Source of the DNA: a virus | Direction: 5' to 3' (one strand) | IMG/VR virus record: IMGVR_UViG_3300009154_000082 | Location: 1 to 48,810 of that record | DNA length: 48,810 nt | Shown: positions 7,213 through 13,262 of the stretch, piece after piece | Layout of the letters: the number at the start of each line of letters is the position of its first letter | How positions within the stretch are numbered: position 1 is the stretch's first letter | Made by a program: the position numbers and the translations under genes | Notes under the pieces: generated by a model | What the model was told of the DNA's origin: nothing | What the model saw: only the letters and a program-made list of their open reading frames with translations | The model's database searches: none

Positions 7213-7359
7213 TTAAGCGATTCGTAGAAGAAAGTCAACCGCCGTAACAATTTTTTTGTTGCTACGGCGATAAGAACCTTTGCCTTTCTTTGCGCGTACA
7301 ATCTTAGGCTTAAGGTGTGCACTACGAAGTGATTGGGCTATCGGATTTCGTGGTTTCAT
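7213..7359 (-). CDS. arfA: ArfA-like alternative ribosome-rescue factor
   Basis: 48 residues: MKPRNPIAQSLRSAHLKPKI then VRAKKGKGSYRRSNKK. The order N-x-[IA]-A-x-x-L, basic/hydrophobic helix, KKGKGSY-x-R is the hallmark of ArfA (E. coli: NAIEALL...RVEKNKKGKGSYMRK). ArfA enters ribosomes stalled on nonstop mRNA and recruits RF2 to release them when tmRNA is overloaded. GGAGG stands 6 nt before the ATG. A hairpin lies inside the reading frame just after KGKGSY (7240-7269), the arrangement bacteria use to make ArfA from truncated mRNA. A strong promoter is 28 nt upstream. Confidence 0.8.
   Translation of the reverse strand: MKPRNPIAQSLRSAHLKPKIVRAKKGKGSYRRSNKKIVTAVDFLLRIA
7240..7269 (-). promoter_or_regulatory. 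In-frame hairpin within arfA mRNA
   Basis: On the mRNA, CGCCGUAGCAA (7269-7259) pairs with UUGUUACGGCG (7250-7240): 11 bp including one G-U, loop CAAAAAAA. No U-tract follows, so cleavage is more likely than termination. It encodes RRSNKKIVTA, downstream of the essential KKGKGSY. Confidence 0.7.
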
Positions 7360-7386
7360 AACTTTCCTCCATCGCTTTATGAAATC

Positions 7387-7415
7387 ATAATATGCGATTA
7401 TGAAGTGGGTGTCAA
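7387..7415 (-). promoter_or_regulatory. Sigma70-type promoter for arfA
   Basis: TTGACA (7410-7415), exactly 17 nt, TATTAT (7387-7392). A 7-bp dyad TCATAAT/ATTATGA overlaps the -10, a possible operator. The -35 overlaps the stop of the upstream gene. Confidence 0.7.
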
Positions 7416-7801
7416 CCCTTTTCTACAGGGACATATGCATCAATATGTTTATTTTTATTTTTTGCTGCTAAAGCCCTGTGATGACCATCGATTATGGCAC
7501 CTTTACCCATGATAATTGGTGGTAATTTTTTACCAGCATCTATTTTCATTTCATTCTTTTTGACGGTATCATTATCGATATCAACAACTCTATGAAATGG
7601 ATCGTCTTTATCCCATAAACTCTCTTCGCTTGGAAGTTTGTCAGGATGTATTTTAGTGAGTTTAAACTTTGTATTTTTTATATATTTTTCCATCTCAGGA
7701 TTTTGTCCATGCTCATGATGGGTATCGTTGAAATGCTGTAATACATGTTCGCCGCTAAATGAAGATTCTGAAATGAATTGTGATAAACTTTTCATCATCA
7801 A
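7412..7801 (-). CDS. ParB/sulfiredoxin-fold domain protein with a capsid-targeting-like N-terminus
   Basis: 129 residues. After MMM comes KSLSQFISE, matching the capsid-tag pattern with a predicted cut after E. The C-terminal half reads IHPDKLP...KLPPIIMGKGAIIDGHHRALAAK, the G-x-x-x-DGHHR motif of the ParB N-terminal/Srx fold, which in relatives binds nucleotides or acts as nuclease, kinase or ADP-ribosyltransferase-linked domain. The start overlaps the stop of the methyltransferase gene by 4 nt; with an AAGGG close by, the second or third ATG may be the true start. Activity is inference. Confidence 0.7.
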   Translation of the reverse strand: MMMKSLSQFISESSFSGEHVLQHFNDTHHEHGQNPEMEKYIKNTKFKLTKIHPDKLPSEESLWDKDDPFHRVVDIDNDTVKKNEMKIDAGKKLPPIIMGKGAIIDGHHRALAAKNKNKHIDAYVPVEKG

Positions 7802-8430
7802 CCCTTTTTTATAATTTTTACGTGAACACCATTTGCTGCTAGTGGAACCTTTTTAACTTCAACCGTGTGGCCATTACGCTTTGCATAGTCTTCAACATAG
7901 TCCTTCAGTTCATTACCATCAAATCCCTTTTGATATGATGTGGAATTGCCCTTCTTGACCCACATTGATTTAGGCTCATCGCCTTTTTCAAAGTTTTTAT
8001 TTGTGTTAATATCACCACTCCACTTACGAGTACCGATAATAGCATGGCCACCTTCCTTTACGGAATTAAAGATCGAATGCATAACTTGTTCACGCACATG
8101 TGGCTCAACAACATTCAGAACATTGTGTGATACAGCAGCATCATATCCGTTCTTTGGAATACGTGACGCTTCTGTATATTCAGGTTTGGTCTTACGACCT
8201 TCAGGATTTGGTTCCATATCATGGATAGTATGCCCATCACCAAGACCAGCATGTAGACCTTCACGTGTCTGATCTAGACCAGCGCCAATACTGATGATCT
8301 TTGACTTAGGAGCAAGCTTATCCTTCAGGAATTCGCCTGTCTTTCTATAGGTACCACCAGTTGTGGCTACTTGTGTCTTACGAGTATTGTTTACACGATC
8401 TTCTGAAATGAATTCATTGAAAGTTTTCAT
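7798..8430 (-). CDS. SAM-dependent methyltransferase-like protein with a capsid-targeting-like N-terminus
   Basis: 210 residues from the ATG at 8428-8430, which has GGAGG 8 nt upstream; the open frame continues upstream but lacks start signals. It begins MKTFNEFISE, almost the T4 capsid tag. Then: KIISIGAGLDQTREGL (SAM motif I), HDMEPNPEG (acidic loop), YDAAVSHNVLNVVEP (motif IV region) and VKEGGHAIIGTR (motif VI). This is a class I methyltransferase; the substrate is unknown. The ribosome binding site lies within the last codons of the upstream tagged gene. Confidence 0.75.
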   Translation of the reverse strand: MKTFNEFISEDRVNNTRKTQVATTGGTYRKTGEFLKDKLAPKSKIISIGAGLDQTREGLHAGLGDGHTIHDMEPNPEGRKTKPEYTEASRIPKNGYDAAVSHNVLNVVEPHVREQVMHSIFNSVKEGGHAIIGTRKWSGDINTNKNFEKGDEPKSMWVKKGNSTSYQKGFDGNELKDYVEDYAKRNGHTVEVKKVPLAANGVHVKIIKKG

Positions 8431-8431
8431 T

Positions 8432-8602
8432 TTATTCACCTCCATTTCCGCCACCAGAACTGCCGCTTTTTCCAGCAACTCGCTTAACTAGCTTGCCAGA
8501 AGCATCTCTGATAGTTTGATAGTCTACTTTTACATTTGTTCTGTTTCCTGTTGCCCCTAAAGGAACAGAAAGTTCTAAAATAAATTCATTAAAAGTTTTC
8601 AT
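8432..8602 (-). CDS. Small protein with a capsid-targeting-like N-terminus
   Basis: 56 residues: MKTFNEFILE, then LSVPLGATGNRTNVKVDYQT and a glycine-rich end (GKSGSSGGGNGGE). The first ten residues are nearly identical to the next gene's tag (MKTFNEFISE), suggesting duplication of the tag or of the gene start. The remaining 46 residues are short enough to be a T4-like internal protein. A late-type AATAAATA box lies 22 nt upstream. Its final codons (GGAGGTGAATAA) double as the ribosome binding site of the methyltransferase. Confidence 0.65.
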   Translation of the reverse strand: MKTFNEFILELSVPLGATGNRTNVKVDYQTIRDASGKLVKRVAGKSGSSGGGNGGE

Positions 8603-8624
8603 GCAATTTGCCTTTCTTTTAATG

Positions 8625-8632
8625 TATTTATT
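8625..8632 (-). promoter_or_regulatory. T4-type late promoter, one mismatch
   Basis: AATAAATA on the minus strand, 23 nt upstream of the small tagged gene at 8602. Confidence 0.5.
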
Positions 8633-8670
8633 AAAAATTTGTCTCTATTTTTAGAGAATCCAGAAAGAGA

Positions 8671-8724
8671 AAAAATAGTTACCTTTTATGTTAATACTAT
8701 AAGATAAAAGGTAACTATTTTTTT
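8671..8724 (-). terminator. Long-stem intrinsic terminator
   Basis: AAATAGTTACCTTTTAT (to 8689) and ATAAAAGGTAACTATTT (from 8704) pair over about 19 bp around a 14-nt loop, with A/T runs on both outer sides, so it can act in both directions. It follows the GapR gene. Confidence 0.8.
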
Positions 8725-8767
8725 ACAATATTATCATCGATAGCGGTAAGCTTTTTTGTGACCCCAT

Positions 8768-9004
8768 TTATAGACCTAGCGCAGTACGATATGTATCTTC
8801 TACTGCTTCATCAATCTGACGCTGTGTAGGGTCCATCTTGCGAATACGCACAATTTTGCGAATTGCTTTAGTATCAAACCCTACAGCCTTTGCTTCAGCA
8901 TATACGTCCTTACGATCACCCTTGGCACCATCTAGTTCTTCTTCAATACGTTCAATACGTTCAATATACTGACGAAGTTCATTTACAGAAATGTTGTCAC
9001 TCAT
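8768..9004 (-). CDS. GapR-like (DUF2312) nucleoid protein
   Basis: 78 residues: NISVNELRQYIERIERIEEE, then KDVYAEAKAVGFDTKAIRKI and VRIRKMDPTQRQIDEAVEDTY. This matches the DUF2312/GapR family over its full length (coiled-coil followed by the basic IRKIVRIRK helix). GapR is essentially alphaproteobacterial; in Caulobacter it clamps overtwisted DNA ahead of replication and transcription and stimulates topoisomerases. A phage copy could assist phage replication or mark/compete at host DNA (inference). GGAG precedes the ATG. It lies between tRNA-Gln and a strong terminator, as its own unit. Confidence 0.9.
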   Translation of the reverse strand: MSDNISVNELRQYIERIERIEEELDGAKGDRKDVYAEAKAVGFDTKAIRKIVRIRKMDPTQRQIDEAVEDTYRTALGL

Positions 9005-9032
9005 AGTTTATTCTCCATTATAAAATAAAATT

Positions 9033-9106
9033 TGGATGCCCTTCAGGGACTCGAACCCCAATTGACGGATTCAAAGTCCGCTCTCTTACCATTAGAGGAA
9101 AGGGCA
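9033..9106 (-). tRNA. tRNA-Gln (UUG)
   Basis: Acceptor TGCCCTT/AAGGGCA, anticodon loop CTTTGAA, T-loop TTCGAGT, encoded CCA. Confidence 0.93.
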
Positions 9107-9110
9107 ACGC

Positions 9111-10352
9111 TCAATACTTGTACACTGCAATATCACCCTTGTACAGTGATTCTATGCAGTAGGCATTGTCGATAATATCAACACCTGCCTTAACGATTGG
9201 TTGATCATAGTTATCAAAAATGATCAATCCGCCATGTCTTAACATTGAGATACAAGCAGTGCCGTTAAACACTGTATTCTTTGTGTCTGTGTTTCCACCG
9301 ATATACACAACATCAAAGACAATATCAGGATCGGCGCAACTTGCAACCAAAAGATCAGTAGGATCATCACAATTGATAGCATTCAACTTATAATAATACT
9401 TGCTGAAATATGTATTATAGTTGAAAATTTCCCAATTCTGTTTCTTAAAGCCACCAGCACAAAATAACTGACTGTCATAGTGACGAAGCAATTTATTACT
9501 CAGCCATGTTGTTGACATGCCTTCTTCGCCGCCAATAACAAGAACTTTTAATGGTTTGTTTTCATAGAAGCCATTATTTTTAAGAATAGTATCAAGAACA
9601 TCAGTATGCTTCATGAATCTTTTATCAGTGAAGTATAGCTGACGATTGGGAAGTTCTTTGCCATTCTTTAAACCAGCAAGAAAACCTTCAGTACTATATG
9701 CATTCCATTTCGCAGCTTGGCCACTAGTTTCAATTGTTGATTGACGACCACCAGAAACAACTGCAACTATTGGCGGTGGATCAGCGGCTCTCATACGCAT
9801 ATCAAACATATTTCTCATGCCCATACCATCAATTGAATCATCAATTCCATGCTCTTTGATATAATCAAGCAGCATCTGTGCTGTCTTTGGTGTGATGGCA
9901 TAAGCATGAGTGCCTTCCCAACGATCAACTTCTACATATTTTGTTTCCCATCCTTCAGGATAGGTGTAATCATCCATGTCAAGAATTCGCGGCCCAAGCC
10001 ATAAGATTTCGCCATCAACTGGCTCAAGACTTGTAAAGGATTGCTTGATAACTGCATCATGTTCAAGAATAACACTAGGTTCACCGCTTTCTACAATCAT
10101 TTTCCAGATACGATAATGGCCAGCATTGCAAGAAAAACCAGGGATTACGTTATTATAACTTTTATTATTGGCATAAAATGGAATAATATCAATATTGAAT
10201 TCTTCTCGTAGCTGATCAAATGTAGCACGAGTTGGACCAGTAACTGGAATTGGATTAATTTCTGGAAATAATAAACATGAATTAATACAGTCTTGAAGAT
10301 ACTTTTTTGAATTAATATCGTCATGATGTAAAATATAAGTATTCTTTAACAT
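9111..10352 (-). CDS. GT25-type glycosyltransferase fused to a methyltransferase-like domain
   Basis: 413 residues. N-terminal ~230: LPS-type glycosyltransferase family 25 features (PVTGPTR, CNAGHYRIWKMIVESGEPSVILEHDAV, GEILWLGPR, GTHAYAITPKTAQMLLDYI). C-terminal ~150: Rossmann methyltransferase-like (LKVLVIGGEEGMSTTWLSNKLL as motif I, then DVVYIGGNTDTKNT and MLRHGGLIIFDNY as in Methyltransf_24). The two halves suggest a two-step sugar-modifying enzyme acting on a surface or DNA glycan; the acceptor is unknown. AAGGTG precedes the ATG. The gene starts just after a structured region below tRNA-Gly. Confidence 0.7.
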   Translation of the reverse strand: MLKNTYILHHDDINSKKYLQDCINSCLLFPEINPIPVTGPTRATFDQLREEFNIDIIPFYANNKSYNNVIPGFSCNAGHYRIWKMIVESGEPSVILEHDAVIKQSFTSLEPVDGEILWLGPRILDMDDYTYPEGWETKYVEVDRWEGTHAYAITPKTAQMLLDYIKEHGIDDSIDGMGMRNMFDMRMRAADPPPIVAVVSGGRQSTIETSGQAAKWNAYSTEGFLAGLKNGKELPNRQLYFTDKRFMKHTDVLDTILKNNGFYENKPLKVLVIGGEEGMSTTWLSNKLLRHYDSQLFCAGGFKKQNWEIFNYNTYFSKYYYKLNAINCDDPTDLLVASCADPDIVFDVVYIGGNTDTKNTVFNGTACISMLRHGGLIIFDNYDQPIVKAGVDIIDNAYCIESLYKGDIAVYKY

Positions 10353-10377
10353 CTATTCACCTTACATAAAAAAAACT

Positions 10378-10450
10378 GTACCGCACGTATTGGTACTAAT
10401 GCTATGTAGGATTGCGACAGCGACGAACGCCTTGTACCTACATTAGACTC
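10378..10450 (-). ncRNA. Structured segment downstream of tRNA-Gly (possible small RNA and terminator)
   Basis: Reading the minus strand from the tRNA 3' end: CTAATG and CATTAG, and inside them TGTAGG and CCTACA, pair around a GC-rich centre; then GTACC...GGTAC is followed by AGTTTTTTTT, a short intrinsic terminator. No reading frame with start signals is present. Confidence 0.45.
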
Positions 10451-10525
10451 TGGAGAGGCATATGGGAATCGAACCCATCCCTTACGGCTTGGAAGGCCGA
10501 CACACCACCACTATGCTAATGCCTC
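10451..10525 (-). tRNA. tRNA-Gly (UCC)
   Basis: Acceptor GAGGCAT/ATGCCTC, anticodon loop CTTCCAA, T-loop TTCGATT, encoded CCA. Confidence 0.93.
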
Positions 10526-10530
10526 AAACT

Positions 10531-11235
10531 TTAAACTTCTTCACCTGTATGGTGAATTTTTGCATTCAACTTATCTAGCAGACCACGATTACGAAGGTCT
10601 TTATAAACAACATTCTCAACAGAAAATTCACCACCATGATGCAAACCAGCACCACGCATTGTATGTAGCTTATCTTTAAAAGCCTTGATTTCTGCTTCTG
10701 TGCCACTTTTTAAAAGTGTTCTAATATACTTAACATAAAAATTAATCTTGTCAAGTACCTTTGGATCATGAAGTACATCTAAATGCGTAAGATGTTTTGG
10801 AACAATTAACCATTTGTTTTCAAGGATAGAGAATACACCCTGTCCCTTTGGAAAATGATCTTTGTTATTAGCAGCATAAAACTCTATTGGATAACCAGCA
10901 ACCTTCAAATCCTTATGGTTGCTTGTCCATGAAACTTTTTTATCATAAAGCTTATCGCTGTCTAATCCACTCACATCACACATCAAATGAACATCGATAT
11001 CAGAGAATTTGGTGTAGTTGTAATTGACATTACCGCCAGTAATAACAATATCTTTGATACGGTTTTTACTTACGCCAGAATAGATGGCAAACTCATATGC
11101 TTTTTTGATGAGAAGATCAGCAATACCATCTTTAAGTTGATCATGATGCCAAATCTTTGGATTAAGCTTACCATGATACTTCAACGTAAGTTGTTTGATT
11201 AGTGATTCTTCGATGAATGATTTAAAAGGTTTCAT
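10531..11235 (-). CDS. Nucleotidyltransferase-fold protein with a capsid-targeting-like N-terminus
   Basis: 234 residues. It starts MKPFKSFIEE, matching the capsid tag. Around residues 67-88 it has VITGGNVNYNYTKFSDIDVHL, the GG/GS...SDxD signature of Pol-beta nucleotidyltransferases; EFYAANN may supply the third acidic residue. The C-terminal half is helical and basic. Relatives include tRNA-modifying NTase toxins and nucleotide second-messenger enzymes; the substrate here is unknown. An exact TATAAATA late promoter lies 29 nt upstream and GAGGA precedes the ATG. Inference: late-expressed and packaged. Confidence 0.75.
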   Translation of the reverse strand: MKPFKSFIEESLIKQLTLKYHGKLNPKIWHHDQLKDGIADLLIKKAYEFAIYSGVSKNRIKDIVITGGNVNYNYTKFSDIDVHLMCDVSGLDSDKLYDKKVSWTSNHKDLKVAGYPIEFYAANNKDHFPKGQGVFSILENKWLIVPKHLTHLDVLHDPKVLDKINFYVKYIRTLLKSGTEAEIKAFKDKLHTMRGAGLHHGGEFSVENVVYKDLRNRGLLDKLNAKIHHTGEEV

Positions 11236-11263
11236 GTATTATCCTCAATGAAATAGTTTCTAC

Positions 11264-11271
11264 TATTTATA
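11264..11271 (-). promoter_or_regulatory. T4-type late promoter
   Basis: Exact TATAAATA on the minus strand, 29 nt upstream of the nucleotidyltransferase ATG. Confidence 0.65.
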
Positions 11272-11276
11272 AGGAT

Positions 11277-11354
11277 TGGCACTCTCAACAGGATTCGAAC
11301 CTGTAACCTCTTGATTCGTAATCAAGTGCTCTATTCCAGTTGAGCTATGAGAGT
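11277..11354 (-). tRNA. tRNA-Arg (ACG)
   Basis: Acceptor ACTCTCA paired to TGAGAGT, anticodon stem CTTGA/TCAAG with loop TTACGAA, T-loop TTCGAAT, encoded CCA. A34 would be converted to inosine by host TadA. Confidence 0.92.
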
Positions 11355-11358
11355 ATAA

Positions 11359-11435
11359 TGGTAGCCGTGGAGAGATTCGAACTCCCAACACCTAGTACCT
11401 AAAACTAGTGTCTCTGCCAGTTGGACTACACGGCC
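11359..11435 (-). tRNA. tRNA-Leu (UAG), class I shape
   Basis: Acceptor GGCCGTG/CACGGCT, anticodon stem CTAGT/ACTAG with loop TTTAGGT (anticodon TAG, G37), variable region only GTGTT, T-loop TTCGAAT, A73 (a Leu determinant), encoded CCA. Bacterial tRNA-Leu normally has a long variable arm; this one does not. Confidence 0.82.
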
Positions 11436-11448
11436 ATTAAATGTTTTT

Positions 11449-11523
11449 TGGTACTTCCAACAGGATTTGAACCTATGACCTACAAGGTATCGGCTTGTTG
11501 CTCTACCGCTGAGCTATACTGGC
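11449..11523 (-). tRNA. tRNA-Ile (GAU), poorly paired acceptor stem
   Basis: Good D-arm, anticodon stem ACAAG/CTTGT with loop CCGATAC (C at position 33 instead of T), T-stem ATAGG/CCTGT with loop TTCAAAT, A73 and encoded CCA. The acceptor strands GCCAGTA and TGGAAGT form only four of seven pairs. Its 5' end is 4 nt from the terminal helix of the large RNA candidate. Confidence 0.65.
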
Positions 11524-11527
11524 ATTA

Positions 11528-12545
11528 AAACTTTTTAAATCTACCCTGCTCTAGAGCGAATTTTGGAGTCAGGTGCTTCCTCTCCTAAGCCATTGCTAGG
11601 GTTATGTCAGTGAGGGCAAGATGGCCCTATCCTCACATAGTGTATGCGTCCATACACGCTATCCCCAGCAGAGTAGATTTAAAAAGTTTAGAAAAGCATG
11701 AGATTACTGCTTTTAATGAGAGCCTTTGAGCCGTACCAAGTCCCTTGCGAGGATTGTTAACCCGTTATCCACTAGAGCTTTTTACAGTCATCTAGTATCT
11801 CTCAGTGCTGCCTTTTTTAAGGTCTGGCGTTTGACCTGTCATACTATGCTATTCATCCATCATTCTTCCGCCTACCTTTAGAGCAGTTAGGAGCCGCTAA
11901 GCTCTTACGTTTTCAATCCGAACAATCACTTCAACCTTGCGAGTATCCATGAACCACATTCCCTTTCGAGTGTGGTATTAAGCACCTTTCACATAGTACC
12001 GTAGCAGACTTTGCGTTTTTTTGTTTGATTTGCGATCAGACACCTAAAGTTTGTGCAAAGTAAGAAACCTACCAAGATGTGCTGCTACTGCTGCTTCATA
12101 TCCTTTTGGGATACAAAATACTGCACACCTCCTGTCTTTCGTCTTGCGAACTACTCAACGATCATTCAAGTCTCCGGTCATCCCTTCAACTCTGTGACTG
12201 CTATCTCGCCTTTCCCTGCAAGGTCAGACTCAATAACTACCTGTTAACATTCAGCAATCGTAGTGTTGGTATGCCTTGGCACAGGTACCACCCCGTTTAG
12301 CTACTCACCGATATGGCTCTGTAACCTATCCTTTCGGACCTTCGACCACTACTTACTGCCTACCGCCATTCTACTGACGGACCCTTTCGGGTTTGTTCAG
12401 GCTTGCATAGATGGACCATCGCTGGCGCAGTTACGTAGGAGTCTCTGCTTTAGGGTCAGTTGCCCGACCTTACCCTAATGACGCTATACCGCCATTTAAC
12501 TGTTTAAAGCTGTTATCGTCATTCAGACGGTGATTCGCTTTGTTG
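11528..12545 (-). ncRNA. Large structured non-coding RNA candidate (GOLLD/ROOL-like size and context)
   Basis: About 1 kb inside the tRNA array without a plausible gene on either strand. Read on the minus strand from the promoter at 12551-12579 it is dense in hairpins: AATGACG/CGTCATT, TTAGGGT/ACCCTAA, ACCC-GAAA-GGGT, TCC-GAAA-GGA, GTATCC/GGATAT, CCACACTC-GAAA-GGGAATGTGG, AGGTC/GACCT, ACTAGA/TCTAGT, GTGTATG/CATACAC, AGGGC/GCCCT, several with GNRA tetraloops. It ends in a 22-bp helix (11668-11689 with 11528-11549, one G-U). GOLLD and ROOL RNAs are 0.6-0.9 kb, phage-borne and near tRNAs; membership is inference. tRNA-Ile, -Leu and -Arg follow on the same strand. Confidence 0.75.
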
Positions 12546-12550
12546 AACTC

Positions 12551-12579
12551 AGTATAGTGATTCGCTGTTTTTATGTCAA
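12551..12579 (-). promoter_or_regulatory. Near-consensus sigma70 promoter for the large RNA
   Basis: TTGACA (12574-12579), exactly 17 nt, TATACT (12551-12556). The spacer ends in GCGAATCAC, the element shared by other promoters here, and GCGAATCAC occurs again about 15 nt downstream of the -10. Confidence 0.8.
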
Positions 12580-12607
12580 CAACTATTTTTCACTATCTTA
12601 AAAATCT

Positions 12608-12690
12608 TGGTGGGTGACTGTGGTTACGCTCCACTCCCCGAAAGGTCGGTTTTACAGACCGACTGCCGAAACTATCGACTTTAGCCACCC
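12608..12690 (-). tRNA. tRNA-Tyr-like (GUA) with abnormal D- and T-loops
   Basis: Acceptor GGGTGGC/GTCACCC (7 bp), A73 and encoded CCA; anticodon loop CTGTAAA on a strong stem; a short extra arm CCTTTCGGGG as in class II tRNA-Tyr. The D-loop (ATAGTTT) lacks GG, and the T-loop is AGCGTAA instead of TTCNANT, so the normal elbow contacts cannot form. Identity elements for Tyr are kept. It may be a divergent functional tRNA, a decoy or a decaying copy. Confidence 0.6.
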
Positions 12691-12696
12691 TTAAAC

Positions 12697-12867
12697 TTAT
12701 AGACTTTCAATCTCTTTGATTGCTCTGTCTAAAGCTTGAATTTCAACTCCCATGTCGTGAATGCCGTGTGCGTCTTCATTCAAGAGAAACACTTTAGCCA
12801 TTGCCCAACATGCAACTTTACGTTCTTTTAGACTAAGAAGTACACGTTCTTTATTAGTGTTATTCAT
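12697..12867 (-). CDS. Small helical protein, 56 residues
   Basis: MNNTNKERVLLSLKERKVAC then WAMAKVFLLNEDAHG and EIQALDRAIKEIESL. The upstream extension of the frame runs into tRNA-Glu, so the start is the ATG at 12865-12867. The pattern resembles short phage proteins with alternating helices; unknown function. Confidence 0.6.
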   Translation of the reverse strand: MNNTNKERVLLSLKERKVACWAMAKVFLLNEDAHGIHDMGVEIQALDRAIKEIESL

Positions 12868-12888
12868 AGAGATTGTCAACCTTATAAT

Positions 12889-12966
12889 TGGTAGCGCATG
12901 TGGGAATCGAACCCACTTTATTTCGGACTGAAAACCCGATGACCCAACCACTTAGCCGTATGCGCC
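12889..12966 (-). tRNA. tRNA-Glu (UUC)
   Basis: Acceptor GGCGCAT/ATGCGCT, anticodon loop TTTTCAG, T-loop TTCGATT, encoded CCA. Confidence 0.9.
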
Positions 12967-12967
12967 G

Positions 12968-13179
12968 TGAATTTAATTAGTGAGCCTCCAACCCAACAAT
13001 GGAGCATTATGCAGAATTTATTAGCGCCTCTGCTATTGAACTTTCGTTCTTAGGGTACGTTATAAATTGATAGAGAGCAGATGGTTTGTCTATGTTGCGT
13101 ACTTGCACCGTCATCCTTTACTATGTTACAACCGGCCAGTTTACACATAGTGCATTCTATCTATAACACTCACTAAACT
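12968..13179 (-). ncRNA. Second structured non-coding stretch between tRNA-Asn and tRNA-Glu
   Basis: 212 nt with no gene. On the minus strand: CTATGT...ACATAG enclosing AACTGG/CCGGTT; CTGCT...AGCAG enclosing GAAC-GAAA-GTTC (a perfect GNRA hairpin); CTCCA...TGGAG. It would be transcribed with the flanking tRNAs. The style is like the 1-kb RNA candidate. Confidence 0.5.
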
Positions 13180-13254
13180 TGGCTCCCTGAGTTGGATTTG
13201 AACCAACGACCAAGTGATTAACAGTCACCTACTCTACCGCTGAGCTATCAGGGA
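13180..13254 (-). tRNA. tRNA-Asn (GUU)
   Basis: Acceptor TCCCTGA/TCAGGGA, anticodon loop CTGTTAA, T-loop TTCAAAT, G73, encoded CCA. Confidence 0.93.
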
Positions 13255-13262
13255 ATGAAACT

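Noticed and set aside
8671-8724. Attachment site or mobile-element end
   Set aside because: The long inverted repeat with flanking A/T runs right after a gene end is fully explained as a bidirectional terminator.
12053-12478. Three overlapping + strand open frames of 64-73 codons inside the large RNA region
   Set aside because: None has a ribosome binding site, their peptides (Cys/Leu/Ser/Pro-rich) do not look like this phage's proteins, and they are antisense to hairpins and the promoter.
11528-12545. Group I or group II intron as explanation of the 1-kb region
   Set aside because: I could not find group I P/Q/R/S core elements or a group II domain V, both flanking tRNAs are complete in themselves, and the segment has its own promoter.
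11528-12545. tmRNA or RNase P RNA
   Set aside because: No tRNA-like ends that pair across the region and no recognisable P4 or tag-peptide sequences.
12868-12951. Longer N-terminus for the 56-residue gene
   Set aside because: The extension covers tRNA-Glu.
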